From positions 744,001 through 808,000 of the forward strand of contig NZ_PYFP01000001.1 of the NCBI RefSeq assembly GCF_003056055.1: 64,000 bases of DNA, written 5' to 3'. The stretch's first letter is position 1. Each line of letters begins with the position of its first letter. Source of the DNA: Glaciimonas sp. PCH181 (GTDB taxonomy: Bacteria; Pseudomonadota; Gammaproteobacteria; Burkholderiales; Burkholderiaceae_D). The notes under the pieces are model-generated. The model saw nothing but the letters and a program-made list of their open reading frames with translations. It had not been told where the DNA came from and did not search any database. The position numbers were made by a program, and so were the translations under genes. Shown piece after piece: positions 63,514 to 64,000 of the stretch.

Positions 63514-63742
63514 GATGCTCAGAAAAAAGAAGAAGGCAGCGATGATAGCCTAGTGACGCCGATTGCTACCAGTACGGCACGCATCCTGGCGCTTTCGTAA
63601 TCGTCGCAAACAAGGCTGCCGGACCAATCACACAGGCATGTTCGCCTATATGACGGTCAGCAAAGTAATAGCAGAAACGGGATGGGGATAGAGAACATTG
63701 CTGCAAGCGTCCATGACGGCACGCATGCAAAAGCAGCAACCA

Positions 63743-64000
63743 TCAGACCAAGCTGAGCGCCTGATCCAGATCAGCGATCAGGTCATCGATATGTTCGATA
63801 CCAATGGATAGCCGCACCGTATCTTCAGTGACACCGGCCTTAATCAGTTCGGCGGGAGACAATTGACGATGCGTCGTTGACGCCGGATGGGTTGCCAACG
63901 ACTTGGCATCGCCGATATTGACCAAGCGGGTGAATAACTGAAGCGCGTCCTGAAATTTGGCACCGCCAGCAAGGCCGCCTTTGACGCCGAATGTCAAAAT
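63743..64000 (-). CDS. metY: O-acetylhomoserine sulfhydrylase, C-terminal end (cut by window edge)
   Basis: The frame is open from base 64000 to the stop at 63743. It reads [56 protein letters not shown] and [20 protein letters not shown], the standard C-terminus of Cys/Met metabolism PLP enzymes. [20 protein letters not shown] is typical of O-acetylhomoserine (thiol) lyase MetY. The PLP-binding Lys and most of the roughly 430 residues lie beyond the window. Confidence 0.93.
   Translation of the reverse strand: MLTFGVKGGLAGGAKFQDALQLFTRLVNIGDAKSLATHPASTTHRQLSPAELIKAGVTEDTVRLSIGIEHIDDLIADLDQALSLV

Noticed and set aside
1..64000. CRISPR arrays, tRNA or rRNA genes, insertion sequences and prophage genes
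   Set aside because: No regularly spaced repeats, no tRNA T-loop with matching acceptor arms, no rRNA core sequence and no transposase or phage protein was recognised on reading the window.

Overview
The window is bacterial chromosome from a betaproteobacterium, most likely Burkholderiales and probably Oxalobacteraceae (Glaciimonas, Collimonas or Herminiimonas type). I infer this from the acnA / CitE-like lyase / mdh / GntR / sdhCDAB / sdhE / gltA / sucA-sucB-lpdA order, from the protein sequences and from a base composition near 50% GC. I could not run a search, so genus is not fixed. No rRNA, tRNA, CRISPR array, insertion sequence or phage gene was recognised.

Positions 1-18.9 kb form a central-carbon supercluster. 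acnA (partial), an MliC-like secreted protein, a citrate-lyase-beta-like protein and mdh run leftward. From the divergent region at 4.43-4.80 kb, a HutC-type GntR regulator, sdhCDAB, sdhE, gltA, sucA, sucB, lpdA, a small lipoprotein and zapE run rightward. Together they encode most of the TCA cycle, the SdhE flavinylation factor and one plausible local regulator.

Positions 19-27.1 kb are housekeeping and accessory genes: a charged periplasmic protein, a PP2C phosphatase, a YdcH-like protein, a DinG/YoaA iron-sulfur helicase, exopolyphosphatase ppx behind a clear Pho box, an orphan ABC binding protein and a histone-H1-like protein. Positions 27.66-32.9 kb hold one 1744-residue orphan protein with a disordered N-terminus, a hydrophobic central segment and a C-terminal zinc-deaminase signature (D-x-E, then PCxxC). 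It is the strongest candidate here for an undescribed toxin or effector. It sits between long non-coding flanks with no visible immunity gene.

Positions 33-46.6 kb encode an isoquinoline-oxidoreductase-type molybdenum enzyme, a DEDDh exonuclease, the helicase DbpA, a GDSL esterase autotransporter, a LysR/MFS divergent pair, pirin, azoreductase, ribA, a thioredoxin-like pseudogene and a MaoC dehydratase. Positions 46.6-52.3 kb form a sugar ABC system (binding protein, permease, ATPase, FucU-like mutarotase, ROK regulator) with a divergent P-loop kinase, resembling rhizobial fructose (frc) loci.

Positions 52.4-64 kb carry a YflT-like stress protein, an orphan DppA-type binding protein, cobA, the HipA-family kinase YjjJ with 11-bp repeats upstream, an unusual fusion of a degenerate PAP2-like membrane domain to a VirK/DUF535 domain, a truncated porin, exported MsrA and MsrB, a class I glutamine amidotransferase, an HD phosphohydrolase and the end of an O-acetylhomoserine sulfhydrylase gene.
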